A DNA stretch of 16,082 nucleotides from Bacteroidales bacterium UBA3764 (GCA_002371115.1 DFFY01000079.1:1-16082), one strand, 5' to 3'. Shown: positions 6,114 through 13,801, numbered from the stretch's first letter. Made by a program: numbers and translations. The notes: a model not told the origin generated them from the letters alone.

Positions 6114-7097
6114 CTACTTTTTAATGGTATCGAACCCCTTTCCATAAACGCCGTTCACGGAGCTCACGGAGAGGAAAGCGTGTGGGTCGATTTGTTTGAT
6201 ATACCGCAGCATCAGGTTCAGGTCCGCCTTGCGGGTAAGCACCATGAGCACTTTGGTATCCTGCTTGGTGTACCAGCCCTTGCCGTCCAGTACGGTAACG
6301 CCACGGTGCATCTCCTTGGAAATGGCATCGGCAATCTTTTCATATTCCTTGGAAAGGATGAACAGCTGCACGCTCTGCTGCGAACCCGAGATGTACATAT
6401 CCAGCACATAACTGTTCACCGTCACCAGAATCAGGCCATACAGGATGGTGGTAATTTTCTCGGCCAGCGGCATCTTGAAGGTAACGGGATTCCCGGCGGC
6501 GTCCAGCAGCGGCAGCCCGCTCACGGGGTCCAGCTCGTTCACATAGGACGGAACAAAAATGGAAGAGCCGATGATGATGAAATCCAAGAACAGAATCACC
6601 TTGCCCGGCGATACATTGTGATATTTGGTATAAATGAGGGCGATGATATCCGTTCCGCCGGTAGAACCGCCGTTGGAAATGCTCATACCAATGCCGATAC
6701 CGGCCATGATACCGCCCATGAGCACGCTCAGGAGCTTGCCGTTGTCAATGGCAAGGGTCTTGATGATGGTAGGGGGAATCATCCCCGGCAAAAACCGCAA
6801 GGCGACGGAAGCCAGCAGAATGGCGTAAATGGTCTTGGCGCCGAACCCCATGCCCAGGATAACCACAGCCGCAACAATCAGGATGGCATTCAGAATCAGA
6901 TAGGAATAGCCCATCTGGATGGTTCCGTGGGTGGCATACTGAATCATGGAACTGATACCGGATACGCCCCCGCCAATGAGGTTGTTCGGGATGAGGAACA
7001 AAGACCATCCCGTCACATAGACCAGGATACCCAACGTCACCATAAGCCATTCCTTGACAACGGTGAAGGCCGATTTCTGTAATGAGATTGCAGGCAT
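6114..7097 (-). CDS. YitT family membrane protein (first paralog)
   Basis: This is a YitT-type integral membrane protein of 327 residues, with the YitT membrane domain (formerly DUF161) and a C-terminal DUF2179 domain. Hydrophobic segments are seen at about 15-36, 44-55, 64-84, 88-105, 122-141, 165-183 and 214-234. The family motif NGGSTGGTDIIAL is at 142-154. The soluble DUF2179 part spans about 240-327, with RGVTVLDGKGWYTK and the closing VYGKGFDTI. A 25-residue loop around 186-210 is absent from its neighbour. Transport or channel roles have been proposed for the family but the substrate is not established. The start lies 1 nt after the stop of the second paralog at 7099, in the same transcription unit. 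Confidence 0.9.
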   Translation of the reverse strand: MPAISLQKSAFTVVKEWLMVTLGILVYVTGWSLFLIPNNLIGGGVSGISSMIQYATHGTIQMGYSYLILNAILIVAAVVILGMGFGAKTIYAILLASVALRFLPGMIPPTIIKTLAIDNGKLLSVLMGGIMAGIGIGMSISNGGSTGGTDIIALIYTKYHNVSPGKVILFLDFIIIGSSIFVPSYVNELDPVSGLPLLDAAGNPVTFKMPLAEKITTILYGLILVTVNSYVLDMYISGSQQSVQLFILSKEYEKIADAISKEMHRGVTVLDGKGWYTKQDTKVLMVLTRKADLNLMLRYIKQIDPHAFLSVSSVNGVYGKGFDTIKK

Positions 7098-7098
7098 A

Positions 7099-8013
7099 TT
7101 ATTTCTTCTTTTTCTTGGTAAGACCGGTTTTCATCTCCTCAAAACCCTCTCCGAACACATTGTTGGCAGGGACCACGCTCACAAACGCTTTCTGGTCAAT
7201 CTCCTTGATGGCCTTGGTCAGTTCCGGCAGCTCCGTCTTGCGGATGAGCACCAGCAGGACATCACGTTCCTCACCGGTGTACCACCCCTGCGCCTTGAGC
7301 GCCGTCACCCCCCGCTCCATCTCATGGCAGATATAGTTGCCTATCTCCTTCTGGTGGCTGGAGAAAATATGCACCTGCACCGTGGAATCCTTACCCAGGA
7401 GAATCAGGTCCAGGACATAGGCGCAGATGCCCATGGTGATGTAACCGTACACCACGTCCGTAAAACAGTGGCCCGGCACAAAAATAAGGAGCGTAATGAC
7501 GACAAAGTCCGCAAAAAGATAAAAGCGGCCTACAGAAATGGGCCAGAACTTGTTCACGATAAGCGCCAGGATGTCGGTTCCGCCGGTGGAGCCGCCCCGC
7601 ATGATGATGAGGGCCAGTCCGACGGCTTCCAGCAGACCGCCGATAATGGGCACCAGAATACCGTCGCCCACATACAGCACCTCCCCTTCCACCGACCACA
7701 GGCAGCGCATGCTCTCATTTCCCAGCACACGGAACAAGAGCGTGGACAGCAGGATAGCGTAAATGGTCTTGATGCCAAAACCCTGTCCCAGGATAAACCA
7801 GGCCAGGACAAGCAGCAGCACATTGATACCAAAGTACCAGATATCCACGGAGATACCCGTAATCATGGCCAGCAGGGCCGATGCACCCGTAAGGCCGCCG
7901 TCAATCATGTTGTTGGGCAACAGGAAAGACTGCCACGCCATCACGAACAACATCACCCCGATGCTAATGACGACATAGTCGAACACGCCTATGAGAAACT
8001 GTTTCTTTCCCAT
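7099..8013 (-). CDS. YitT family membrane protein (second paralog)
   Basis: This protein has 304 residues and the same domain order as the gene immediately downstream: membrane domain to about residue 205, then DUF2179. Shared motifs include FLLPNNMIDGGLTG, GFGIKTIYAILLST, MRGGSTGGTDILAL (138-151), ERGVTALKAQGWYTG and the closing VFGEGFEEM. The tail ends in a run of five lysines. It is a clear paralog, not a recent identical copy, since the two proteins differ throughout. It begins 3 nt after the leuS stop, so it is co-transcribed with leuS. The DUF2179 domain faces the cytoplasm in predicted topologies of this family. Its substrate is unknown. Confidence 0.9.
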   Translation of the reverse strand: MGKKQFLIGVFDYVVISIGVMLFVMAWQSFLLPNNMIDGGLTGASALLAMITGISVDIWYFGINVLLLVLAWFILGQGFGIKTIYAILLSTLLFRVLGNESMRCLWSVEGEVLYVGDGILVPIIGGLLEAVGLALIIMRGGSTGGTDILALIVNKFWPISVGRFYLFADFVVITLLIFVPGHCFTDVVYGYITMGICAYVLDLILLGKDSTVQVHIFSSHQKEIGNYICHEMERGVTALKAQGWYTGEERDVLLVLIRKTELPELTKAIKEIDQKAFVSVVPANNVFGEGFEEMKTGLTKKKKK

Positions 8014-8016
8014 CGC

Positions 8017-10776
8017 TTATTTTTTCAAAACCACATTCACAATGCGCCCAGGGACCACAATTACCTTGGCGATAGCCATGTCGCCCACGTACTGGGGCGT
8101 CTTTTCATGCGCACGCACGGCAGCCTCCACCGCCGCCGGAGCATCCGTTGCGGGGGCTTCCAGGAAAAAGCGCGTCTTGCCGTTGAAGGACACCGGATAC
8201 TTCACCAGATTGTCCGCCGCCAGGTCCTCGCGGTATTCCGGGAAGGTGGCGTACACCACGGAGTCCGCGTGTCCCAGCTGATGCCACAGCTCCTCCGCAA
8301 TGTGCGGTGCGAACGGGCTCAGCACCACGGTGAGCGGTTCCAGGATGGCGCGTTTGGAGCAGCCGCCCAGTTCGTTCAGCGCAATCATGAAGGCCGATAT
8401 GGTGGTGTTGTAGGAGAAGTGCTCAATGTCCTCCTGCGCCTTGCCGATAAGCTTGTGCAGGGCCTTGAGTTCCTCCTTGGTGGGTTCCTCGTCTGTCACC
8501 AGCCACTCATCGCGGTCCCAAAACAGGCGCCAGAACTTCTTGAGGAAGCGGTTTACACCGTCTATCCCCTTGGTATCCCACGGCTTGGCCTGCTCGATGG
8601 GGCCCAGGAACATCTCGTACAGACGCAGCGTATCCGCCCCGTAGGTATCGCAAATCTTGTCCGGATTCACCACGTTATACATGCTCTTGGACATCTTTTC
8701 AATGGCCCAACCGCAGATGTACTCGCCGTTTTCCAGCACAAATTCCGCGTCTTTGTAGTCCGGACGCCAGGCACGGAAGGCCTCGATGTCCAGTTTGTCG
8801 TTATAGACAATGTTCACATCTACATGCACCGGGATGGTCTCGTACTGGTCCCTGAGGCCGGCGCTCACGAACTTGTTGGTACCGGGAATCAGATAGACAA
8901 AATTGGAGCGGCCCTGGATCATGCCCTGGTTGATGAGCTTGCAGAAAGGCTCGTCCTCGCACACATAGCCGAGGTCATACAGGAACTTGTTCCAGAAACG
9001 GCTGTAAATCAGGTGACCGGTGGCATGTTCAGTGCCGCCCACATACAGGTCCACATTCCGCCAGTAGGCATTGGCTTCCTTGCTCACCAGGCCTTCTGCG
9101 TTGTGCGGGTCCATGTAGCGCAGATAATAGGCGCTGGAGCCGGCGAAACCGGGCATGGTACTGGTTTCCAGCGGATATCCGTTGTAGGTCCAGTCCTTTG
9201 CGCGGGCCAGCGGCGGCTGACCGTCCTCCGTAGGTTTATACTGGTCGATTTCCGGCAGCGTTAGCGGCAGGGCCTCTACCGGCAGCGGCGTGGCGATGCC
9301 GTCCTTATAATAGATGGGGAAAGGCTCGCCCCAGTAACGCTGGCGGGAGAAAATGGCGTCACGGATGCGGTAATTGATTTTTCTATGGCCGATTCCGTGT
9401 TTTTCCACATAGTCGATGGCGGCGGGGATGGCCTCCTTCACGGTGAGCCCGTTCAGGAAACCGCTGTTGCACATGATGCCTTCCTTGGCGTCCAGGCTCT
9501 GCTCGCTCACATCGGCCCCTTCAATAAGCGGGACGACAGGCAGGCCGAACTTCTTGGCAAAGGCGTAGTCACGGCTGTCATGGGCGGGAACGGCCATGAT
9601 GGCGCCGGTGCCGTAACCGGCCAGCACATATTCCGAAATCCACACCGGAACCTTTTCGCCGGTGAGCGGATTCACGCCGAAAGAGCCGGAGAACACGCCC
9701 GTAACCGCCTTTCCGGCAATGCGTTCGCGCTCGGTCTTTTTCTTCACCTGTTCCAGGTAGGCTTCCACCTCCGCTTTCTGAGAAGCGCTGGTGAGCTGCG
9801 GGACCCACTCGCTCTCCGGGGCCAGCACCATGAAGGTGACGCCAAAAACGGTGTCCGCCCGGGTGGTGAAGATGGTCACATCGTGCTCCTTGCCGTCGCA
9901 GGTGACTTTGAACACCATTTCCGCACCTTCACTGCGGCCAATCCAGTTGCGCTGCATCTCCTTCAGGGAGTCCGTCCAGTCCAGACGGTCCAGTCCGTCC
10001 AGCAGCCGGCCGGCATAAGCGCTCACACGCAGCTGCCACTGGGTCATTTTCTTCTGGAACACCGGATGGCCGCCCCGCTCGGAGAAGCCATCCTTCACCT
10101 CGTCGTTGGCCAGGACCGTTCCCAGGGCCGGGCACCAGTTCACGGTGCTTTCTCCCTGATAGGCAATGCGGTAACGCATAAGGACATCGGCCTTCTCTTT
10201 CTCGGAGAAAGCCTCCCACTCCCCTGCCGTAAAGGGTGCTCCTTCACTGCAGGCGGCATCCACGGCGGCGCTTCCGCCCTCCTCGAAGGCCTTCACCAGG
10301 TCCTCGATGGGGCGCGCCTTCTGGAGCCGGTTGTCATACCAGGAGCCGAACATCTGCAGGAAGGCCCATTGGGTCCATTTGTAATAATCCGGATCCGAGG
10401 TGCGGAACTCCCGGTCCCAGTCAAAGGAAAAACCAATGCGGTCCAGCTGCTGACGATAGCGGGCCACATTGTCCCGCGTGGTCTTTTCCGGGTGCTGGCC
10501 GGTCTGGATGGCATATTGCTCCGCCGGCAGGCCAAAGGCGTCATAGCCCATCGGATGCAGCACGTTGAAGCCCTTCAGGCGCTTGTAACGGGCAAAAATA
10601 TCGCTGGCGATATAGCCCAGCGGGTGCCCCACATGCAAGCCCGCACCGCTGGGGTACGGAAACATGTCCAGCACATAGTATTTGGGTTTGTCCGACTTGT
10701 CTGTGGCACGGTAGGTCTTGTTCTGGGCCCACCACTGCTGCCACTTGCGCTCAATTTCAGAAAAATTATAATCCAT
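8017..10776 (-). CDS. leuS: Leucyl-tRNA synthetase
   Basis: LeuRS charges tRNA-Leu with leucine in the cytoplasm. The 919-residue length is within the bacterial LeuRS range. The class I HIGH-type signature is HVGH at residues 48-51, in YPSGAGLHVGH. KMSKS is at 694-698. The CP1 editing domain is recognisable from its threonine-rich TTRADTVFGVTF and from AVPAHDSRDYAFA. Near residues 155-195 there is an acidic, alanine- and glutamate-rich insertion (KAFEEGGSAAVDAACSEGAP), which I associate with Bacteroidota homologs but cannot verify here. The C-terminal part ends VVPGRIVNVVLKK, a normal LeuRS end. It starts 4 nt after the stop of the M28-like gene and is followed after 3 nt by a YitT gene. Confidence 0.98.
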   Translation of the reverse strand: MDYNFSEIERKWQQWWAQNKTYRATDKSDKPKYYVLDMFPYPSGAGLHVGHPLGYIASDIFARYKRLKGFNVLHPMGYDAFGLPAEQYAIQTGQHPEKTTRDNVARYRQQLDRIGFSFDWDREFRTSDPDYYKWTQWAFLQMFGSWYDNRLQKARPIEDLVKAFEEGGSAAVDAACSEGAPFTAGEWEAFSEKEKADVLMRYRIAYQGESTVNWCPALGTVLANDEVKDGFSERGGHPVFQKKMTQWQLRVSAYAGRLLDGLDRLDWTDSLKEMQRNWIGRSEGAEMVFKVTCDGKEHDVTIFTTRADTVFGVTFMVLAPESEWVPQLTSASQKAEVEAYLEQVKKKTERERIAGKAVTGVFSGSFGVNPLTGEKVPVWISEYVLAGYGTGAIMAVPAHDSRDYAFAKKFGLPVVPLIEGADVSEQSLDAKEGIMCNSGFLNGLTVKEAIPAAIDYVEKHGIGHRKINYRIRDAIFSRQRYWGEPFPIYYKDGIATPLPVEALPLTLPEIDQYKPTEDGQPPLARAKDWTYNGYPLETSTMPGFAGSSAYYLRYMDPHNAEGLVSKEANAYWRNVDLYVGGTEHATGHLIYSRFWNKFLYDLGYVCEDEPFCKLINQGMIQGRSNFVYLIPGTNKFVSAGLRDQYETIPVHVDVNIVYNDKLDIEAFRAWRPDYKDAEFVLENGEYICGWAIEKMSKSMYNVVNPDKICDTYGADTLRLYEMFLGPIEQAKPWDTKGIDGVNRFLKKFWRLFWDRDEWLVTDEEPTKEELKALHKLIGKAQEDIEHFSYNTTISAFMIALNELGGCSKRAILEPLTVVLSPFAPHIAEELWHQLGHADSVVYATFPEYREDLAADNLVKYPVSFNGKTRFFLEAPATDAPAAVEAAVRAHEKTPQYVGDMAIAKVIVVPGRIVNVVLKK

Positions 10777-10780
10777 AGTC

Positions 10781-12133
10781 TCAGTTGATCGTCTTTCCGT
10801 TTATACCAAACTTGCCTTTCTCCTTTGTCAGTTTAAATTCCACCGCCACCGTCAGGGCCACCTTGCACCTTTTGCCCCGATGCCGTCCCGGCCGCCACTT
10901 GGGGGAAGCCGTAACAACGCGCAAAGCTTCATCGTCCAGGGACTGATGCACGCCGCGCGACACTTTCACATCATGCACCTCCCCTTTCTCGTCGATGACG
11001 AAATCCACCAGCACGCGGCCCTGGATGCCGTTTTCCTGGGCATACTGCGGATAGCGCAGGTACTGGTACACCCAGCGTTCCATGAAAGCACGGGGATCCG
11101 GCGAATTCAGGAACATGGGTTTGACATCCACGTCGCTGTAGGCATACACCCCTACGGCAGACTTGGCCTCCGAGGCGGGAGCCGTGTCCCGGAAAAGCGG
11201 GCGGGCGCCATTGGCCAGGCGTTGGACGTAGCTGTAAATATACTCCAGCTCTTTTTCCATGCCCTCAAAGTCGATGATGGCATACGTATCCCGTCCGGTA
11301 CCATGCTCCGGATAACGGCCCGTAGTGAACAGGACGGAAGGAATTTCCTTGTCGTAGAACACGATATGGTCTCCGGGGTACGGCTGCTGGGTGGTGAGTT
11401 GCGCCTGAACGGGAAGCAACTCTCCCTGCAGGGACTGGAGAATGGTATTCAAATCTCCGTTGGAGGCGGTATAGGCCCAAAAACCGTTTTCCGCCGTCCC
11501 CAGCATGTCCAGGTTCACCATGGCGTCTATCTGGGCGGCATCGGCCGCGAAAGCCCGGTTCAGGAAATACCAGGAGCCTGCGAAGGATTCACAGGAGCTG
11601 CCGAACCCCACAAAGAGGATGCTCCGGCGGATGAGGGAGCGGGAATAGGACAGCTTGCGGGCCAGTTCCACGAGGAGGGCCATGCCGGAGGCGTTGCCGT
11701 TGGCGCCGGCATACAGGCGGACCTGCTTTTCCCCGTTTACCGTCAGGGTATCCGTGCCCAGGTTGTCCATTCGCGCACCCACCACAATGTAGTGCTGGCT
11801 TTGCTGCTTGTCCCAACCTTGAAGCAGCCCCATTACATTCCGGGAAGTGAGGGTGTCTTTGCCGCCGGCGATACCGAACGTATTACCGGCCCCCAATACA
11901 TCCACGCCGCAGGCCCTCAACTGTTCTTCCAGGTATTCGGCGGCCATCCGCTCCCCTTCCGAACCGGCCTTACGGCCTTCCAGCTGGGCGGCCGACAGAT
12001 AGGCTACATGTTCTTTCAGGGCCCGTACGGTCTCGGTGTCGTCCAGGTCCTCCAGCGGAGTCCTGAACTGTCCCCAGGAGGGGGCTGTCGCCAAAAACGC
12101 CACTGCGGCGCAAAGAAAAAAACGCTTCATCAT
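10781..12133 (-). CDS. Degenerate M28 peptidase-like protein with C-terminal TonB domain
   Basis: This exported protein of 450 residues has a signal peptide (about 1-21, ending SWGQ). An M28 aminopeptidase-like domain follows at about 35-310, then a TonB_C domain at about 355-435. Family recognition comes from GRKAGSEGERMAAEYLEEQL, SRNVMGLLQG, NASGMALLVELAR, NLDMLG and IDFEGMEKE. Comparison with the usual zinc-site motifs shows losses. AHxD has become ARMD (R121), G(A)xDNASG has become GANGNASG (G146), FDGEE has become FGSSC (S180, C181), and HTPxDT has become GTGRDT (G278). Only Asp209 of the usual ligands remains. It is therefore probably not an active zinc peptidase (inference). The TonB_C part (QYAQENGIQGRVLVDFVIDE onward) looks intact. 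The start overlaps the stop of the SPOR lipoprotein gene by 4 nt, and leuS follows. Confidence 0.85.
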   Translation of the reverse strand: MMKRFFLCAAVAFLATAPSWGQFRTPLEDLDDTETVRALKEHVAYLSAAQLEGRKAGSEGERMAAEYLEEQLRACGVDVLGAGNTFGIAGGKDTLTSRNVMGLLQGWDKQQSQHYIVVGARMDNLGTDTLTVNGEKQVRLYAGANGNASGMALLVELARKLSYSRSLIRRSILFVGFGSSCESFAGSWYFLNRAFAADAAQIDAMVNLDMLGTAENGFWAYTASNGDLNTILQSLQGELLPVQAQLTTQQPYPGDHIVFYDKEIPSVLFTTGRYPEHGTGRDTYAIIDFEGMEKELEYIYSYVQRLANGARPLFRDTAPASEAKSAVGVYAYSDVDVKPMFLNSPDPRAFMERWVYQYLRYPQYAQENGIQGRVLVDFVIDEKGEVHDVKVSRGVHQSLDDEALRVVTASPKWRPGRHRGKRCKVALTVAVEFKLTKEKGKFGINGKTIN

Positions 12134-12654
12134 TCGTTCACAAGAATCCAGCCGTCCTTGGGACAGATGCCCGTTCCACGCATGAGTTTAAGGGTTTTCA
12201 GGCTTTCGTTCAAATCATTGGAAGGGCACACGCCCACGGCCAGGAGTCCGTTGCGGAAGCTGATGATGGTACCCGTATAGCCGGCTTCCTTGCAGGATGT
12301 AAGTTTGCGTTCCGCATAGGAGCGTCCACGGAAAGCACCCACAATGATATAGTATTTGCTCTCCAGCTTGGTGGTGAACAAGCCACCCATTTTGGACGGA
12401 TTCAGGATGGTTCCCCGGGTTTGGGCCAGAGAATCCAGCAGATACGTTTCCAATGCAGCCAGCGAATCTGCCATTTGCCGCTCTACACGCTGAAGGGAAT
12501 CCAGCACCGCCTGATGGCGGGCTTCCTCGCGGGCAATGCGTTCCTGGCGGATTTCCTCTACCTGGGCCGACGTAGGCCGCCCCGCCAGGGTGCGAATGAA
12601 GTCACACCCGGTAGCAAGCAGCACCACTAAAGAGAGAATGAGGGCCTTTTTCAT
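12130..12654 (-). CDS. SPOR-domain lipoprotein
   Basis: This 174-residue protein has a lipoprotein signal with lipobox LATGC (Cys17), so it should be lipid-anchored in the envelope. Residues 29-78 are charged and heptad-like (EEIRQERIAREEARHQAVLD and following), a likely coiled coil. Residues 98-174 form a SPOR-like domain: YYIIVGAFRGRSYAERKLTS, then a GYTGTIISFRNGLLAVGV block. SPOR domains bind denuded peptidoglycan at division sites, so a cell-wall or division role is plausible but unproven here. The start at 12654 is supported by a strong AAGGAGG 6 nt upstream and by the basic-hydrophobic signal that follows. It is the first gene of the minus-strand operon and overlaps the M28-like gene by 4 nt (ATGA). 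Confidence 0.88.
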   Translation of the reverse strand: MKKALILSLVVLLATGCDFIRTLAGRPTSAQVEEIRQERIAREEARHQAVLDSLQRVERQMADSLAALETYLLDSLAQTRGTILNPSKMGGLFTTKLESKYYIIVGAFRGRSYAERKLTSCKEAGYTGTIISFRNGLLAVGVCPSNDLNESLKTLKLMRGTGICPKDGWILVNE

Positions 12655-12660
12655 ACATAA

Positions 12661-12668
12661 TCCTCCTT
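12661..12668 (-). promoter_or_regulatory. Strong Shine-Dalgarno for the SPOR lipoprotein
   Basis: On the minus strand AAGGAGGA lies 6 nt before the ATG at 12654. Such a full anti-SD match is unusual in Bacteroidota, where most genes lack one. It favours 12654 over the out-of-frame ATG at 12658, which is only 2 nt from the SD. Confidence 0.7.
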
Positions 12669-12674
12669 AATCTG

Positions 12675-12707
12675 CAAAAATACGCTTTTTTCCAAGAAAC
12701 TCCCAAA
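12675..12707 (-). promoter_or_regulatory. Promoter of the SPOR-M28-leuS-yitT operon
   Basis: On the minus strand TTTG (12707-12704) and TATTTTTG (12682-12675) are separated by 21 nt, a good fit to the Bacteroidota TTTG/TAnnTTTG promoter with slightly long spacing. The start codon at 12654 is about 20 nt beyond the -7 box, giving a short leader that includes the SD. Confidence 0.65.
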
Positions 12708-12726
12708 TATTTGTCGTATATTTGTC
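12707..12726 (+). promoter_or_regulatory. phoH promoter -7 box within a direct repeat
   Basis: TATATTTG at 12717-12724 fits TAnnTTTG on the plus strand. ATATTTGTC occurs twice (12707-12715 and 12718-12726), giving two overlapping box-like sequences 11 bp apart, one helical turn. A clear -33 TTTG is not visible at the expected distance. The start codon is at 12774, about 49 nt downstream. Confidence 0.5.
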
Positions 12727-12748
12727 TAACGTTGATTTTAATTTTTTC

Positions 12749-12773
12749 GCAGGGCGTGCCCTGCGCACCCTGC
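12749..12773 (+). promoter_or_regulatory. Hairpin with two alternative partners before the phoH start
   Basis: GCAGGG (12749-12754) can pair with CCCTGC at 12759-12764 (4-nt loop). It can also pair with a second CCCTGC at 12768-12773, which touches the ATG at 12774. The two pairings exclude each other, so the leader could take two shapes around the ribosome-binding region. Any regulatory effect is inference. Confidence 0.4.
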
Positions 12774-13727
12774 ATGAAAAAAACCATCAAGCTGGAAGCC
12801 ATCGAGCCCATAGAAATTTATGGAGCCGGCAATCGGATCCTGAGCGAATTCTGCTCCTATTTTCCCCACCTGAAAGTGGTTGCCCGCGGCGACGAACTCA
12901 TCCTGGAAGGCCAGGAAAGCGACATCGCAGAATTCAACATCCGCTTTGCCCAGCTGATAGACAGGCGGCACCACAAGATGAACCTCACCGTGTACGACGT
13001 AGAGGACATCTTCGCCGGCAACAGCAACGACCGCTTCCGCCTGGACGGCAACGCCATCCTTGTTTACGGCACGGACGGCAAGCCCATCCGTGCCCGGGGA
13101 AAAACCCAGCAGGAGCTGGTAAAAGCCTACTTCAACAACGACCTCATCTTCGCCATCGGGCCGGCCGGTACCGGAAAAACCTACATAGCCATCGCCCTCG
13201 CGGTACGGGCTTTGAAAAACCGCGAAATCAAGCGCATCATCCTCACCCGCCCCGCCGTAGAGGCCGGCGAGCGCCTGGGCTTCCTCCCCGGAGACCTCAA
13301 GGACAAGCTGGATCCGTATCTGCAACCGCTGTACGACGCCCTCTCGGACATGATTCCCGGCAAGAAACTCCAGGAATTCATGACCGACGGCACCATCCAG
13401 ATCGCCCCGCTGGCCTACATGCGCGGCCGTACTCTGGACAAGGCCTGCGTCATTCTGGACGAGGCCCAGAACACCAACCTGGGCCAGCTCAAGATGTTCC
13501 TCACCCGCATGGGCACCAGCGCCAAGTTCATCGTCACCGGCGACGCCACGCAGATTGACCTTCCCCGCCGGGAAGACAGCGGCCTTCTCACCGGCATCCG
13601 CCTGCTGGAAGGCATCAAGGGCATCGCCACCATCCGTTTCACCAACGAGGACATCGTCCGCCATCCCCTGGTCACCAAAATTGTCAAGGCCTTTGACAAA
13701 GGAGATTCTTCGCTTCGCTCAGAATGA
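12774..13727 (+). CDS. phoH: PhoH-like ATPase (YbeZ type)
   Basis: This is a PhoH/YbeZ-family P-loop NTPase, linked in other bacteria to RNA metabolism and ribosome-associated stress functions and acting in the cytoplasm. The chosen product has 317 residues. An N-terminal KH-like part spans about 1-75, and the ATPase domain about 105-305. Walker A GPAGTGKT is at 129-136, Walker B VILDEAQN at 226-233, and a sensor-like TGDATQIDLP at 255-264. RPAVEAGERLGFLPGD (159-174) is a family hallmark. The frame stays open upstream to 12711 but only through a TTG codon and across the promoter, so the ATG at 12774 (MKKTIKLE) is preferred. The last codons, about residues 310-317, and the stop are supplied by a repeat copy. 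It diverges from the SPOR lipoprotein and converges on the TPR gene. Confidence 0.94.
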   Translation: MKKTIKLEAIEPIEIYGAGNRILSEFCSYFPHLKVVARGDELILEGQESDIAEFNIRFAQLIDRRHHKMNLTVYDVEDIFAGNSNDRFRLDGNAILVYGTDGKPIRARGKTQQELVKAYFNNDLIFAIGPAGTGKTYIAIALAVRALKNREIKRIILTRPAVEAGERLGFLPGDLKDKLDPYLQPLYDALSDMIPGKKLQEFMTDGTIQIAPLAYMRGRTLDKACVILDEAQNTNLGQLKMFLTRMGTSAKFIVTGDATQIDLPRREDSGLLTGIRLLEGIKGIATIRFTNEDIVRHPLVTKIVKAFDKGDSSLRSE

Positions 13728-13728
13728 C
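13702..13728 (-). repeat. Dispersed GAGCGAAGCGA repeat, copy 2, at the phoH 3' end
   Basis: Read on the minus strand it gives GTCATTCTGAGCGAAGCGAA followed by GAATCTC, a sequence type I recognise as a widespread bacterial intergenic repeat. On plus it encodes the PhoH tail GDSSLRSE and the TGA stop (13725-13727). The core GAGCGAAGCGA is identical to that of copy 1 at 1875-1904, in the opposite orientation. Confidence 0.7.
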
Positions 13729-13734
13729 AAAAAA

Positions 13735-13760
13735 AACTCCGTCCAAATCGGACGGAGCTT
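13735..13760. terminator. Shared terminator between phoH and the TPR gene
   Basis: CTCCGTCC (13737-13744) pairs perfectly with GGACGGAG (13750-13757) around loop AAATC. On the minus strand the stem is followed by eight T (complement of 13729-13736), a classic intrinsic terminator for the gyrA-TPR unit. On plus it is followed by CTTTGCG, a weaker tail for phoH. Confidence 0.8.
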
Positions 13761-13800
13761 TGCGACGCGAGGGGGGCTGGGCCCCAGTCTGTCGAAGACA
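13761..13800. other. GC-rich hairpin segment between convergent genes
   Basis: This stretch contains GGGG-CTGGG-CCCC (about 13773-13785) and TGTC-GAA-GACA (about 13790-13800), both able to fold. No gene is visible. It lies directly between the shared terminator and the palindrome at the TPR stop. Its look is that of a dispersed intergenic repeat, and it resembles the GC hairpin at 4265-4281 only in general style. Without genome comparison this stays a guess. Confidence 0.35.
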
Positions 13801-13801
13801 C

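Noticed and set aside
7054..9264. 736-codon plus-strand open frame opposite yitT and leuS
   Set aside because: It is rich in His, Gln and Arg with no recognisable motif, as expected for the antisense of GC-rich genes; the minus-strand genes carry clear family motifs.
9385..12280. Two further long plus-strand frames (9385-10788 and 10880-12280)
   Set aside because: They are antisense shadows of leuS, the M28-like gene and the SPOR lipoprotein, with no domain signal or promoter.
12711..12773. N-terminal extension of PhoH from a TTG codon
   Set aside because: It runs through the promoter box and leader hairpin; the ATG at 12774 gives a normal PhoH start.
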